A stretch of DNA of 48,080 bases from positions 1 through 48,080 of the forward strand of contig NZ_QWEK01000032.1 of the NCBI RefSeq assembly GCF_009935845.1, read 5' to 3'. The stretch's first letter is position 1, and every line of letters starts with the position of its first letter. This stretch comes from Pseudoflavonifractor sp. 524-17. Lineage in GTDB: Bacteria > Bacillota > Clostridia > Oscillospirales > Oscillospiraceae. A program made the translations under genes and the position numbers. Below the pieces are notes generated by a model. That model saw nothing but the letters and a program-made list of their open reading frames with translations, was not told the origin of the DNA and did no database searches. Positions 8,305 through 16,488 of the stretch are shown piece after piece.

Positions 8305-10075
8305 GGTCCGGTCCCTCCACCAAAAACTCCATCCGCACGGTCAGACCGGGGCCGGGGCGGTCCACCAGGCGGATAACCCCCTTGTGCCGGTCCACGATCT
8401 CCTTTGCGATGGACAGTCCCAGCCCTGTGCCGCCGGACTCCCGGGAGCGGGCCTTGTCCACCCGGTAGAAGCGTTCAAAAATCCGGGGGCGGTCCTCCTG
8501 GGGGATGCCGATGCCGTTGTCTGACACCTCCATCCACACCCAGTCCTCCCTCCGTCCCCCCCGGATGAGGATCTTTCCGTTATCCGGGGTATACTTGATG
8601 GAGTTGGATACCACATTCATCATTACCTGAACCATCCGCTCCCGGTCGCCCACGATGTCAGGCAGATTTTCTTCCAGCAGAATGCGCATGTCATGGCCAT
8701 GGCGCTGGGCCTCCAGCAGATTGGCGTGGTAGACCTCCTGCACCGCCCTGCCGAAGGGGAAGGGGGCCAGATTCAGCTCGCTGTACCCCGAGTCGAACCG
8801 GGACAGGGTGAGCAGATCCTGGACAATGTGGGTCATCCGGTCGCTCTCTCCCAAAATTACCTCCAGAAAGCTCTTCTCTTTGGCGGGGGGCAGCGCCCCC
8901 GCGCTGTCTACCAGCGTCTCGGCATAGCTGCGGATATTGGTCAGGGGGGTGCGCAGCTCGTGGGACACATTGGCCACAAACTCCCGGCGCATCTCCTCCG
9001 TTTTGTGCTGCTCCGTGACGTCGTGGATGACCACCAGTACGCCGCCCTGCCCCTCCCGGTAGAAGGGGGCCAGCAGCAGCTCCAGACTGCGGCCGTTCAC
9101 CCACCGGGTCCCCTCCAGATAGCCCGGCTGCTCCACCGCCAGCACATCCTCCAGGGGGGCAATGTCCCCAAACAGGCTGGCGTAGCTACACGGACCGTCC
9201 ACAGGAATGGCCTGGCCCAGCATGTCCGCCGCCGCCGGGTTGGCGTGAATTACCTCCCCCCGACGGGAGAAGGCCACCACCCCGTCGGTCATGTGGAGAA
9301 AGAGGGTGTTGAGCTTGTTTCGCTCGTTCTCCACCTCCGCCAGGGTCTCCTGAAGCTGCTGGGCCATGACGTTGAAGGTATTGGTCAGCACGCCAATCTC
9401 ATCCCGGGAGGCCACCTCCAGCTTGTAGGAAAAATCTCCCTCGGCCACCCGCTCCGCCCCCTCGGTCAGGCGCTCGATGGGGATAATCATGGTCTTGGAC
9501 AGAAGGAAGGACAGCAGTGTGGAAATCACCACGCCGAAGAACAGGGATTTTACAATCAGCTCAATCAGCTCCCCGTTCAGGGTGGAAATGGTCTCCCGGT
9601 TGTCCAGAATATAGATGATATACCGGCTGTCCCCCCGGGTGATGGGGAAAGCCACATCCATATAAGGGGCGGAGATGTCGCTCTCATACCCCTCCCGGCC
9701 ATTGATGGCGGTATTCAGATTGGGGGTGTTCTCCAGTATCAGGTCTCCCCGGCTGTCCGAGGTCTCCAGGCAGGCCGCCCCCCGACCGTCCAGAATATAA
9801 TAGTTGCGGCTGCGTCCGTCCACGCCCAGTACGCCGTTATAGGTCTCCAAAATCTGGGCCATCATCTCCGCGCCGTTCTCCTCCCCAGGGGCGGCATTGC
9901 TCAGGTCGCTGACAAAGGCGGCATCCTGGCTGAAGACCCGGTGCATCCGGTCGTAAAAATCGTGGATGTAGAAGCTCACCACCGAGTTGATGAGAAAGGC
10001 GCCCACCACCGCCATCAGTGACACAATCAGCAGTGTCATAATGAGCACCAGCTTCATATGAAGGCTGCGAAACAT
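8294..10075 (-). CDS. walK: Sensor histidine kinase WalK
   Basis: Encodes 593 aa. It senses cell-wall state and phosphorylates WalR. Domains in order: membrane helix (about 8-32), extracytoplasmic Cache-like domain (33-170), second helix (172-194), HAMP (195-245), PAS (255-355), HisKA with phospho-acceptor His372 in SHELRTPL, and HATPase with N-box NVVSNSIKYTP, DNGIGIP and GGTGLGLSIA. The long outer domain and PAS match WalK rather than PhoR. It is encoded just after walR (22-base gap). Confidence 0.93.
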   Translation of the reverse strand: MFRSLHMKLVLIMTLLIVSLMAVVGAFLINSVVSFYIHDFYDRMHRVFSQDAAFVSDLSNAAPGEENGAEMMAQILETYNGVLGVDGRSRNYYILDGRGAACLETSDSRGDLILENTPNLNTAINGREGYESDISAPYMDVAFPITRGDSRYIIYILDNRETISTLNGELIELIVKSLFFGVVISTLLSFLLSKTMIIPIERLTEGAERVAEGDFSYKLEVASRDEIGVLTNTFNVMAQQLQETLAEVENERNKLNTLFLHMTDGVVAFSRRGEVIHANPAAADMLGQAIPVDGPCSYASLFGDIAPLEDVLAVEQPGYLEGTRWVNGRSLELLLAPFYREGQGGVLVVIHDVTEQHKTEEMRREFVANVSHELRTPLTNIRSYAETLVDSAGALPPAKEKSFLEVILGESDRMTHIVQDLLTLSRFDSGYSELNLAPFPFGRAVQEVYHANLLEAQRHGHDMRILLEENLPDIVGDRERMVQVMMNVVSNSIKYTPDNGKILIRGGRREDWVWMEVSDNGIGIPQEDRPRIFERFYRVDKARSRESGGTGLGLSIAKEIVDRHKGVIRLVDRPGPGLTVRMEFLVEGPDHDK

Positions 10076-10097
10076 GGACTCCCCTCCTCACAGGCGC

Positions 10098-10811
10098 TTA
10101 TGGCTCCCCGTGGAACAGATAGCCCAGCCCCCGCCGGGTGAGAATGAACTGGGGGGAAGCGGCGTCGTCCTCCACCTTCTCACGCAGGCGGCGGATGGCC
10201 ACGTCCACCGCCCGCACGTCTCCCACATAGCCCTCGTAGTTCCACACGTGCTCCATCAGCGCCTCCCGGGAGAAGACCTTCCCCGGCTGGGCCGCCAGAA
10301 ACTTCAGCAGCTCATACTCCCGCTGGGTCAGATCCAGGGGACGGCGGTCCTTGTAGGCCACCATCTGCTCTGCATTGATAGAGATGCGGCCGCCGGCAAT
10401 CTGGGTGCCCTGCGCCGGCTCCTCCTCCACAGCGGCGCTGAGCACCTCGGTGCGGCGGATGTTCGCCTTCACCCGGGCCAGCAGCTCCCGCATGGAGAAG
10501 GGCTTTGTAATGTAGTCGTCCGCCCCCAGCTCCAGGCCCAGGACCTTGTCGGTCTCCTCCTCCCGGGCGGTGAGCATCAAAATGGGGATGGATCGGTTCT
10601 GCTTCCGGACGGCGGTACACACGTCAAAGCCGTTCATTTTGGGCAGCATCAGATCCAGCAGAATCAGGTCCGGGCTCTGCTCCAGCGCCAGCTGGAGCCC
10701 TGCCGCGCCGTCGTAGGCCTCCAGCGTCTCATAGCCCTCTTTGGCCAGATTGAAGCTCAGAATATCCACGATGTTCTTCTCGTCCTCTACAATCAGAACC
10801 CGTTTTTTCAT
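10098..10811 (-). CDS. walR: Response regulator WalR
   Basis: Encodes 237 aa, with AAGGAGG before the ATG. The receiver domain has acidic pocket EDE (9-11), phospho-acceptor Asp53, Thr81 and Lys103. The C-terminal OmpR/PhoB winged helix (about 135-235) contains the recognition region VRAVDVAIRRLREKVE. WalR controls autolysins and cell-wall metabolism and is essential in many Firmicutes. It is first in the walRK-yycHI set and lies 49 bases downstream of the NUDIX gene, so may share its transcript. Confidence 0.93.
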   Translation of the reverse strand: MKKRVLIVEDEKNIVDILSFNLAKEGYETLEAYDGAAGLQLALEQSPDLILLDLMLPKMNGFDVCTAVRKQNRSIPILMLTAREEETDKVLGLELGADDYITKPFSMRELLARVKANIRRTEVLSAAVEEEPAQGTQIAGGRISINAEQMVAYKDRRPLDLTQREYELLKFLAAQPGKVFSREALMEHVWNYEGYVGDVRAVDVAIRRLREKVEDDAASPQFILTRRGLGYLFHGEP

Positions 10812-10860
10812 GGTGTCCTCCTTTTTCGCCCTATCTCCCCGCCCCGCGTTCCGGGCGGCG

Positions 10861-11397
10861 CTACAGCCCCAGCAGTACTTTTGTCTTCAGCACGGCGGCC
10901 ACAGTTTTTCCGTCCACAATCTCCCCGCTCATCACCTGCTCCACCAGCTGGTCAAAGGGGACCCGCCCGCCCTCTAAAAATTCGTCCTCATCCGGGTGGA
11001 CCGCCCCTTGCTTCAGATCTCTGGCCAGGTACATATGCAGTACCTCGGTACAAAAGCCCGGGGAGACATAAATTTTACCCAGGTAGATCAGCTCGCCGGG
11101 GGTCTCTCCCACCTCTTCGTCCAGCTCCCGCAGGGCGGCCAGGCGGTGGTCCTCCCCGTACTCCAGCTTGCCTGCCGGCAGCTCGGTGACAATTTCCCCA
11201 AAGGGATAGCGGAACTGGCGCACCACGCTCACCGTCTGATCATCGTGCAGCGCCAGAATCGCCACGCCGCCGGGGTGTTCCACCACCTCCCGGGCAGCAA
11301 CGTGTCCATTGGGCAGCTCCGCCTGGTCCAGGCGCACCGTTATAATCCGTCCCTTGAACTTTATCTGCGTTGAGACCATTTTTTCCGTCAGTTCCAC
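10861..11397 (-). CDS. NUDIX hydrolase, ADP-ribose pyrophosphatase type
   Basis: Encodes 178 aa from a GTG at 11397 with GGAAGGAG about nine bases upstream; the open frame runs on to 11487 without a ribosome site. The Nudix box is complete except for its last position (G-x5-E-x7-REL-DEEVGE): the final hydrophobic residue is Glu. The N-terminal strands (KGRIITVRLD) and GVAILAL/VRQFRYP segments are those of ADP-ribose pyrophosphatases, which split ADP-ribose to AMP and ribose-5-phosphate. ADP-ribose is also the deacylation by-product lineage of the nearby sirtuin, though the two genes are far apart. Confidence 0.88.
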   Translation of the reverse strand: MELTEKMVSTQIKFKGRIITVRLDQAELPNGHVAAREVVEHPGGVAILALHDDQTVSVVRQFRYPFGEIVTELPAGKLEYGEDHRLAALRELDEEVGETPGELIYLGKIYVSPGFCTEVLHMYLARDLKQGAVHPDEDEFLEGGRVPFDQLVEQVMSGEIVDGKTVAAVLKTKVLLGL

Positions 11398-11561
11398 GGC
11401 CCGATTCTCCTTCCCGGCCCCCGGGGGAGCCGTTCCTTTTTTCGCATACAGATATAGTCTATCACAAATCTCCCCAGGTTTCCACACCCTGGCCCCCTCT
11501 TTTCAGAAAAGGCAGCCGTCCCGGCCAAACATTACCGCTATCCCCCTTCCCATTCAGGCGG

Positions 11562-11599
11562 TATAATGGATTCATTCATATCTATCGGTAAACAGGAGG
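11562..11599 (+). promoter_or_regulatory. -10 box and RBS of the MecA-like gene
   Basis: TATAAT at 11562-11567 and AGGAGG at 11594-11599 precede the ATG at 11606. No good -35 hexamer is visible at the right distance, so activation by another factor or an extended -10 type promoter is possible. Confidence 0.5.
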
Positions 11600-11605
11600 T
11601 ATCCA

Positions 11606-12163
11606 ATGACCATTCAGCCCATTGGTACGACCAGTATCGCCCTCTACCTAACTCCCGCCGATCTGCGGCAGCACGGCCTGTCCCCCGAAGATCTGCCGCT
11701 GGATCGGGCCTTGGAGCTCACCCGCTCAGCCTGCGGCGAGGCCGGTATCGAACTGGACGGCGTTCTGGAGATTGACGCCTACCCCGGCAGCTGCGGCGTA
11801 CTGGTCTTCGCCCGGGTCCGCCCCCCCAGCCGGCGCTGGTTCTCCTTTTGCTCCTTTGAGGATCTGCTTGCCGCTGCCCACGCCCGGCCTGGCCCGCCGG
11901 AGGAGTCCGCCCTCTTCTGGTGGGAGGACGGCTGGTGGCTCTCCCTCTCCAGTGAGGCAGAGCAGTGGATCGGATTGCTGGGAGAATTTGGTTCTCCCGC
12001 ACCCTCCGCTCCCTATCTGGACGCCAGAATCACCGAGTACGGCGCAGCCGTCCTCCCCAAAGACGCCCTCGCTCAGCTGGCCCGGCACTTCCCAGCCCAA
12101 ACCCCGCCCCCGCCCAATCGGGACGCGTCTGTCTTCAGTCAGGCGGTTCTAGGGCCTGTTTGA
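11606..12163 (+). CDS. MecA-like adaptor protein
   Basis: Encodes 185 aa. The opening (IGTTSIALYLTPADLRQHGL), an acidic helical stretch, the strand LEIDAYPGSCGVLVFARV and the segment FSFCSFEDLLAAAH followed by WWEDGWWLSL follow the order of elements in MecA/YpbH adaptors, which deliver substrates to ClpCP. Identity is by pattern and not certain. Its last residues and stop codon come from the hairpin repeat that starts at about 12150, so the natural C-terminus has been changed by that insertion or the repeat has long served as its end. Confidence 0.55.
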   Translation: MTIQPIGTTSIALYLTPADLRQHGLSPEDLPLDRALELTRSACGEAGIELDGVLEIDAYPGSCGVLVFARVRPPSRRWFSFCSFEDLLAAAHARPGPPEESALFWWEDGWWLSLSSEAEQWIGLLGEFGSPAPSAPYLDARITEYGAAVLPKDALAQLARHFPAQTPPPPNRDASVFSQAVLGPV

Positions 12164-12315
12164 AAATTGTCAACACGCCCAAACGGCGGCTCTTTTTCCG
12201 CCATACTTTGCCGATTTTCCTTGAAATACATCCAGTATTCCTGCGTCAAATCGGCTTTATCTGACGAAAAAATATCCCGCCGCTGAGCATATTGCCATTT
12301 TTCAAACAAGGCCTA
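12150..12315. repeat. MITE-like hairpin repeat, copy 1
   Basis: About 166 bases with near-matching inverted ends: TAGGGCCTGTTTGAAAA at the left and the complement of TTTTTCAAACAAGGCCTA at the right. Inner pairs continue (CGGCGG near 12184 with CCGCCG near 12277; CCGATTT near 12211 with AAATCGG near 12247). The centre holds AGTATTCCTGCGTCA. The same centre (AGTATTCCTGCTTCA) and the same nested design recur at 30276-30418, so this is a dispersed family. It has no coding capacity. Confidence 0.7.
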
Positions 12316-12330
12316 ATGTAGGAGTACAAT

Positions 12331-12342
12331 AGATATCGGACA
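12331..12342 (+). repeat. IS left inverted repeat
   Basis: AGATATCGGACA here matches the complement of TGTCCAATATCT (13342-13353) at 11 of 12 positions. The pair brackets the transposase and probably belongs to the IS terminal repeats; exact outer ends are not resolved. Confidence 0.5.
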
Positions 12343-12429
12343 GCAGAAGAAAACAGCAGAAGGATGAGGCCGCATCGGTTAAAGTTGAGTTACCACACTT
12401 AATCCAACCGGGAGGAGGCCACATCCTTC

Positions 12430-13357
12430 ATGAGCAAGAGTATAACACAGGACATGGCATACAGGCAATCCCTAATGAAATACGCGGAGAAATACGGCGT
12501 AAGCCGTGCCAGCCGGAAGTACAACAAGAGCTGGTCGTATATCTACTTTTGGCGGGCTCGCTGGGACGGAAGTATACAGTCTCTGGCCTGCCAGTCCCGG
12601 CGTCCTCACGGCCACCCCAAGCAGCATACCAAAGCGGAGTTGAAGCTGATCCGGGATATGCGCCACCGTAATCCGCAGCTCGGCCTGGTGGAGCTGTGGT
12701 ACCGTCTGAAACAGCGCGGCTATACCCGTCGGCCTGAGAGCCTGTTTCGAGTTATGCGAAAACTGGGGATGTTCCCACAGGAGAAGAAGAAAAAGGCTTA
12801 CACGCCAAAGTCTTACCAGCAGATGGCCCATCCAGGCGAGCGGATCCAGGTGGATGTGAAGACCGTCCCTCGCCGCTGCATCACTGACCCGGAACTGCGC
12901 CTGTTCCAATATACCGCCATAGATGAGTTCTCCAGGCTCCGCTTTCTCGCCGCCTATCCGGAGCAGTCCACCTATTCTTCTGCGGACTTCTTAGAGCGGT
13001 TGGTGAAGTGGTATGCCAGAAAGGGCATCCAGGTCGAATGTGTCCAAACCGACAACGGTTTCGAGTTTACCAACCGTTTTTCCAACAGCAAGCGGGATAT
13101 CCTGACTCTTTTCGAAAAAACTGCTGCTGAACTGGGTATCCAGCACAAACTCATCCGTCCTTACATCCCCAGACACAATGGCAAGGTGGAACGCAGCCAC
13201 AGGGAGGATTCAGAAACGTTTTTACTCTGTCCGCTCTTTCTTCTCCCTTGACGACTTTGAAAAACAGCTCTCTGCCCATAATCGCCGTTCCAACAACTTG
13301 CCGATGAGGCCGCTTTCCTGGCTTTCTCCTGTCGAGTTCATTGTCCAATATCTTTGA
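12430..13357 (+). pseudogene. Frameshifted rve-type IS transposase
   Basis: A single-ORF DDE transposase with an N-terminal helix-turn-helix region (about 1-100) and an integrase core: Asp in QVDVKTV, Asp in VQTDNGFEF and Glu in HNGKVERSH. An extra T at about 13210 shifts the frame after HRED. The first frame then stops at 13251 (273 aa), while the correct C-terminus (RFYSVRSFFSLDDFEKQL) continues in another frame to 13357. Removing one base gives 308 aa. The good match of both halves suggests recent inactivation. Family is IS481/IS3-like; the layout of one ORF favours IS481. It sits directly against the decayed conjugative segment. Confidence 0.85.
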
Positions 13358-13359
13358 CA

Positions 13360-13584
13360 AACTTACAGTTTTTCACCATGACAATTACAGAATCTGCGCT
13401 TTCATATTGTGCGTTTATAATCTTATACGACCAATGTACTCCGGATCGCAAACATTATCTGTGCATGAAAGAGGAAGATGAGAGCGTTGTGTCCTGTTGT
13501 ACCCAATACTGGAGCAACTACCTATGGGGCCTCACGATGGGCACCATTGAGCTGCCCCGCATGGAAAGGAGAACCATAACATGA
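13360..13584 (+). pseudogene. 5'-truncated conjugative-element protein fragment
   Basis: An open frame runs from the IS end to 13584, with possible start at 13378. It is rich in Cys in its first half and ends NYLWGLTMGTIELPR. Its stop overlaps the next gene's ATG (ATGA), which supports it being a real translated gene in the ancestral element. The IS appears to have removed the 5' end. I do not recognise a function. Confidence 0.4.
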
Positions 13585-13703
13585 GCGAAATCGCCATCTA
13601 CACCCAAGCCCAGTCGTTGGCGGTGAAGGAGTACCAGGGGGAGCGGGTTATTACCTTCAAGGATGTGGACATTCTCCACCAGCGCGTTGTCGTGAGCCAT
13701 TGA
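13581..13703 (+). pseudogene. Truncated ORF6N/KilA-type protein remnant
   Basis: A 40-residue remnant with good ribosome site (AAAGGAGA). The reading YQGERVITFKDVDILHQR matches the beginning of ORF6N-domain (phage antirepressor-like) proteins. These are normally far longer; the frame stops at 13701 after unrelated sequence. Part of the decayed conjugative segment. Confidence 0.6.
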
Positions 13704-13763
13704 GCCGGTTTTGCCAGTCGATGGCTTGCGCAACCACGCCGGTAAACGGTCCGGCGGAAGGGC

Positions 13764-13816
13764 AAAAAGGTGCCATTGTCAGGCGATAGTCTGACGGTGG
13801 TGCCTTTATTTTTTTG
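13764..13816 (+). terminator. Terminator-like hairpin
   Basis: AAAAGGTGCCA and TGGTGCCTTT, with inner TTGTCAG/CTGAC pairing, form a long stem followed by a T-rich run (13805-13816). It separates the ORF6N remnant from the excisionase-like gene and could end or attenuate the upstream transcript. Confidence 0.7.
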
Positions 13817-13833
13817 TAAAGGAGATTGTTAAA

Positions 13834-14031
13834 ATGGCGAGGATCAGAACACTTCCCAAAGCAGCAGAGGAAATCAAGGCGAACGACACCAATACAGTTA
13901 TTACCTATCAGCGGTTGCGCCGGTGGGTGCTGGATGGGAAAATCAAGCGCTTTGACGGCGGCAAATGCAGGTTGGTTGACCTGGACGAAGTGGAACGGAT
14001 GGTGTCGGGTGCTGCCTATGCGGATCGCTGA
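13834..14031 (+). CDS. Excisionase-like helix-turn-helix protein
   Basis: Encodes 65 aa, with TAAAGGAGA before the ATG. It has the MerR-like winged helix fold of excisionase-family DNA-binding proteins: ITYQRLRRWVLDGKIKRF followed by a short wing and a DLDEVERM tail. Such proteins bind the ends of conjugative elements or phages and steer excision. It is the only apparently complete small regulator in this decayed segment. Confidence 0.7.
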   Translation: MARIRTLPKAAEEIKANDTNTVITYQRLRRWVLDGKIKRFDGGKCRLVDLDEVERMVSGAAYADR

Positions 14032-14090
14032 CCTCAAAAAGGCCCGCTCCGGTGTTGCAGCACCGGAACAGGCCGAGATGGGAGCGGGGC

Positions 14091-14676
14091 TTGACTGATG
14101 TTTTCCGGGCAGTCCGGGAGAGGGTTTCCGCCAAGGATGCGGCCCGCCATTATGGGCTGACCTTTGACCGCAAGGGCTGGGCCCTATGTCCCTTCCATCC
14201 GGACAAGCACCCGTCTATGTCCTTCCGGGCTGGCCGGTTCCGCTGCTGGGCGTGTAATGCGTCCGGGGATAGTATCGATTTCACCGGGCGGCTGCTGGGG
14301 TTGGAGCCTATGGCGGCGGTGGAACGGCTGAACGCTGACTTTGCCCTTGCCCTCCCCTTCCACCGGCAGCCAACGACGGCAGAGGTGCAAGCGGCAAAGC
14401 GCCGGATGGAGGTTGCCAAAGTGCACAAAGCGTTTGAGGAATGGCAGGAAGCCTTTATTCCCAAGCTGTGCGTAGCCTATCGCGTGGCGCACATCGCCTT
14501 ACAGGGGATAGATACTCCGGATGATTTTGACCGGCTGACCGAGCGGGAGGCGCTGGCAACCTTGCTTTGAGCATTGGGCGGACACCCTGGCCGATGGGAC
14601 ACCAGAGGAACAAGCGCAAATTTACAAAGAGAGGGGGCAGATAGCCAGGTGGATAGAGAAAGTTTTGAACAGCTGA
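14091..14676 (+). pseudogene. Frameshifted CHC2 zinc-finger primase-like protein
   Basis: Starts at a TTG (14091) after GGGAGCGGGG. A CHC2 zinc finger as in DnaG primase is clear: CPFHPDKHPSMSF then CWAC. The frame stops at 14570, but the expected continuation EHWADTLADGTPEEQAQIY is present one base over and ends at 14676. One extra base near 14563-14566 explains this. In Tn1549/Tn916-like elements such a protein is encoded just before a DUF3987 protein, which is the arrangement here. Confidence 0.8.
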
Positions 14677-15862
14677 TGGAGGCCGGGGATTTTGGCAATC
14701 CTGTCCATTCTGTCCCTGGGAATTTTGGCAACGGCGTTTCAATCCAAGTATGAGGTAGAGATTAACCCGGACTGGAGAGAGCCGCTTTGTCTGTACCCCG
14801 TGGCTGTGGCCCCGCCCGGAGAACGAAAGAGCGCGGTTATATCGGCCCTGTCAGGCCCGGTCTATGAGTATGAGGCGGAGCAGCGGGAATTTGAAGCTGC
14901 CGAGATCGCCTAAAATCAGACGGAGCGGGTGCTGCTGGAAAAGGCGCTCCAAGCCGCCCAAAACAGCGCGGCAAAGGGGAAAGGGAACTTTGAGGCTAAG
15001 CGGCAAGAGGCCCTTGACCTGTCGGCCCGGCTTGCCAACTTCAAGGAATTGCACCCCTTCCGCCTTATGGCAGACGATACCACCCCGGAGAAGCTGGTGG
15101 ACATGATGGAGATGCAGGGCGGCAGCATCACCGTGGCAAGTGCGGAGGGCGGCGTATTTGACAGCATAGCGGGACGGTATGACCGGGCGGCGAACTTTGA
15201 CATTTACCTAAAGGGACACGCCGGGGACACCATATCCGTTGACCGTATCGGAAGGAAATCGAATTACATAGCCAAGCCCCGCCTGACCATGATACTGGCC
15301 ATTCAGCCCTCCGTCCTTCATGGCCTGATAGATAACGCCACTTTCCGGGGGCGGGGACTGTGCGGGCGGTTCCTCTATGCTATGTGCAAGTCGTATGTCC
15401 GGCAGCACAAGGGCGGAATACCGGCAGTTTGTCCGGCGCATTTTGGCAGATCAGGGGGGTGGTGTTGTCCACCTCTCCCCGGAGGCTAACACTATTCGGG
15501 AGGACTACCAGGCGTATATCGAAAAGAAGCTGGGCGGAGAATGGGAGCATATGCGGGACTGGGGCGGCAAGCTGGTGGGCGCTATGGTGAGGATCGCCGC
15601 CCTCCTTCATCTGTCCAGCTTTCCGGCCAATGAGCCGATCAGCGCGGAGACGATTGCGGCCAGTGGCGAGGCGGGGATCAGCAAGCGTGACCTGTTCCGG
15701 CTTGTTCGAGGGAAATTCAAAAAGGCGGAAGGCATAGAGGCCCCGCTACGCGTCCTGGCGGAGTACAGTTATATCCGTATCGAGGACGTGGAGCGGGATG
15801 GAGCCGGGAGAAAGGCCAGCCCAAAAATAAAAGTAAACCCGTTGACCTGTGGACACAATTAG
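14674..15862 (+). pseudogene. Degraded DUF3987 protein
   Basis: Remains of a DUF3987 (helicase/primase-associated ATPase-like) protein. The N-terminus (about 14677-14720) has lost sequence and frame. The Walker-A-like stretch VAPPGERKSAVIS survives near 14803-14840. A TAA interrupts the frame at 14911-14913. The middle (14929-15380) continues in the same frame to FLYAMCKS, then a one-base shift moves the rest (EYRQFVRRILADQGGG onward) to another frame. A further join near 15655 suggests a deletion. At least four lesions, so certainly inactive. Confidence 0.85.
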
Positions 15863-15920
15863 TCCCGCTCGCGGTATTCTGTCCATTTAGTCCATTCTGT
15901 CCACACGAAAGGAGTCTTGC

Positions 15921-16352
15921 ATGGACGATATTTTTTCAGACGCCGAGCGGGCTATGGCCGCGCTATGTGAGCCGCTGGGGGACTATGCGCCCCGGCGCAG
16001 GCGGCGGATTGCTGACTATAAAGACAGCGCGGGGCGTGACCTCCACCAAGACCTTGTTACATGGCATGACCGGCAGGCAGCGGATGAAGCCCTGGTACGA
16101 TCCATCCGGGAGGCCCTGGCCGGGAACGGGTGCAGGCTGACCGCCCTGGCGGAGTGCATGGAGGACGGAACAGGGAGGGCGCTGTATTTGGCCCCCGGCT
16201 ACCTGGAAGAATTTGCGGCGGAAATGGGGTTGACCATGCCGGAGAACATAGCCGCCGCATTGGCCGCCGCCGGGGTTCATCCTGTGAACTGGGAGGAATT
16301 AACGTATGGGGCTAAATCACAACGCAAGGGCAGAGCCGCCGAGAAGCAGTAA
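15921..16352 (+). CDS. Hypothetical conjugative-element protein
   Basis: Encodes 143 aa, with AAAGGAGT before the ATG. Acidic N-terminus, a central basic patch (APRRRRRIADY) and an alanine-rich helical C-terminus. No motif I recognise. It is intact although its neighbours are broken. A second short ORF (16306-16365) begins inside its 3' end and stops after 19 codons, as if the next gene of the element had been cut. Confidence 0.6.
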   Translation: MDDIFSDAERAMAALCEPLGDYAPRRRRRIADYKDSAGRDLHQDLVTWHDRQAADEALVRSIREALAGNGCRLTALAECMEDGTGRALYLAPGYLEEFAAEMGLTMPENIAAALAAAGVHPVNWEELTYGAKSQRKGRAAEKQ

Positions 16353-16381
16353 CTACGGGGGATAGTTTATGTATTGTGTAG

Positions 16382-16424
16382 TGTGATACTGGTTTGATAC
16401 GATTCATTTCAAACCAGTATCACA
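16382..16424. repeat. Perfect 16-bp palindrome
   Basis: TGTGATACTGGTTTGA (16382-16397) and its exact complement (16409-16424) flank an 11-base loop. There is no T-run, so it is not a normal terminator. It lies at the boundary where the conjugative remnant ends and could be an attachment, recombinase or regulator site. Confidence 0.75.
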
Positions 16425-16447
16425 AGAATGATTGCAACAGGCAAGCA

Positions 16448-16488
16448 AACCGCCCTGCTGAACGACAAATTCAGCAGGGCGGTTTTTT
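16448..16488. terminator. Strong rho-independent terminator
   Basis: A 15-bp perfect stem (16448-16462 with 16470-16484) and a 7-base loop are followed by six T. It ends plus-strand transcripts from the element and overlaps the stop of the minus-strand merR, where it could also act. Confidence 0.9.

Larger units (their letters stand above)
12325..13359 (+). mobile_element. Insertion sequence, IS481/IS3-like
   Basis: About 1.03 kb bounded by imperfect inverted repeats (12331-12342 and 13342-13353). It contains the single transposase pseudogene. Its left end adjoins hairpin repeat copy 1 and its right end adjoins a small ORF fragment whose 5' part is missing. Target duplication was not identified. 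Confidence 0.65.

Noticed and set aside
8693-10021. Long plus-strand frame opposite walK
   Set aside because: Shadow of walK; low-complexity composition, no ribosome site, no family resemblance.
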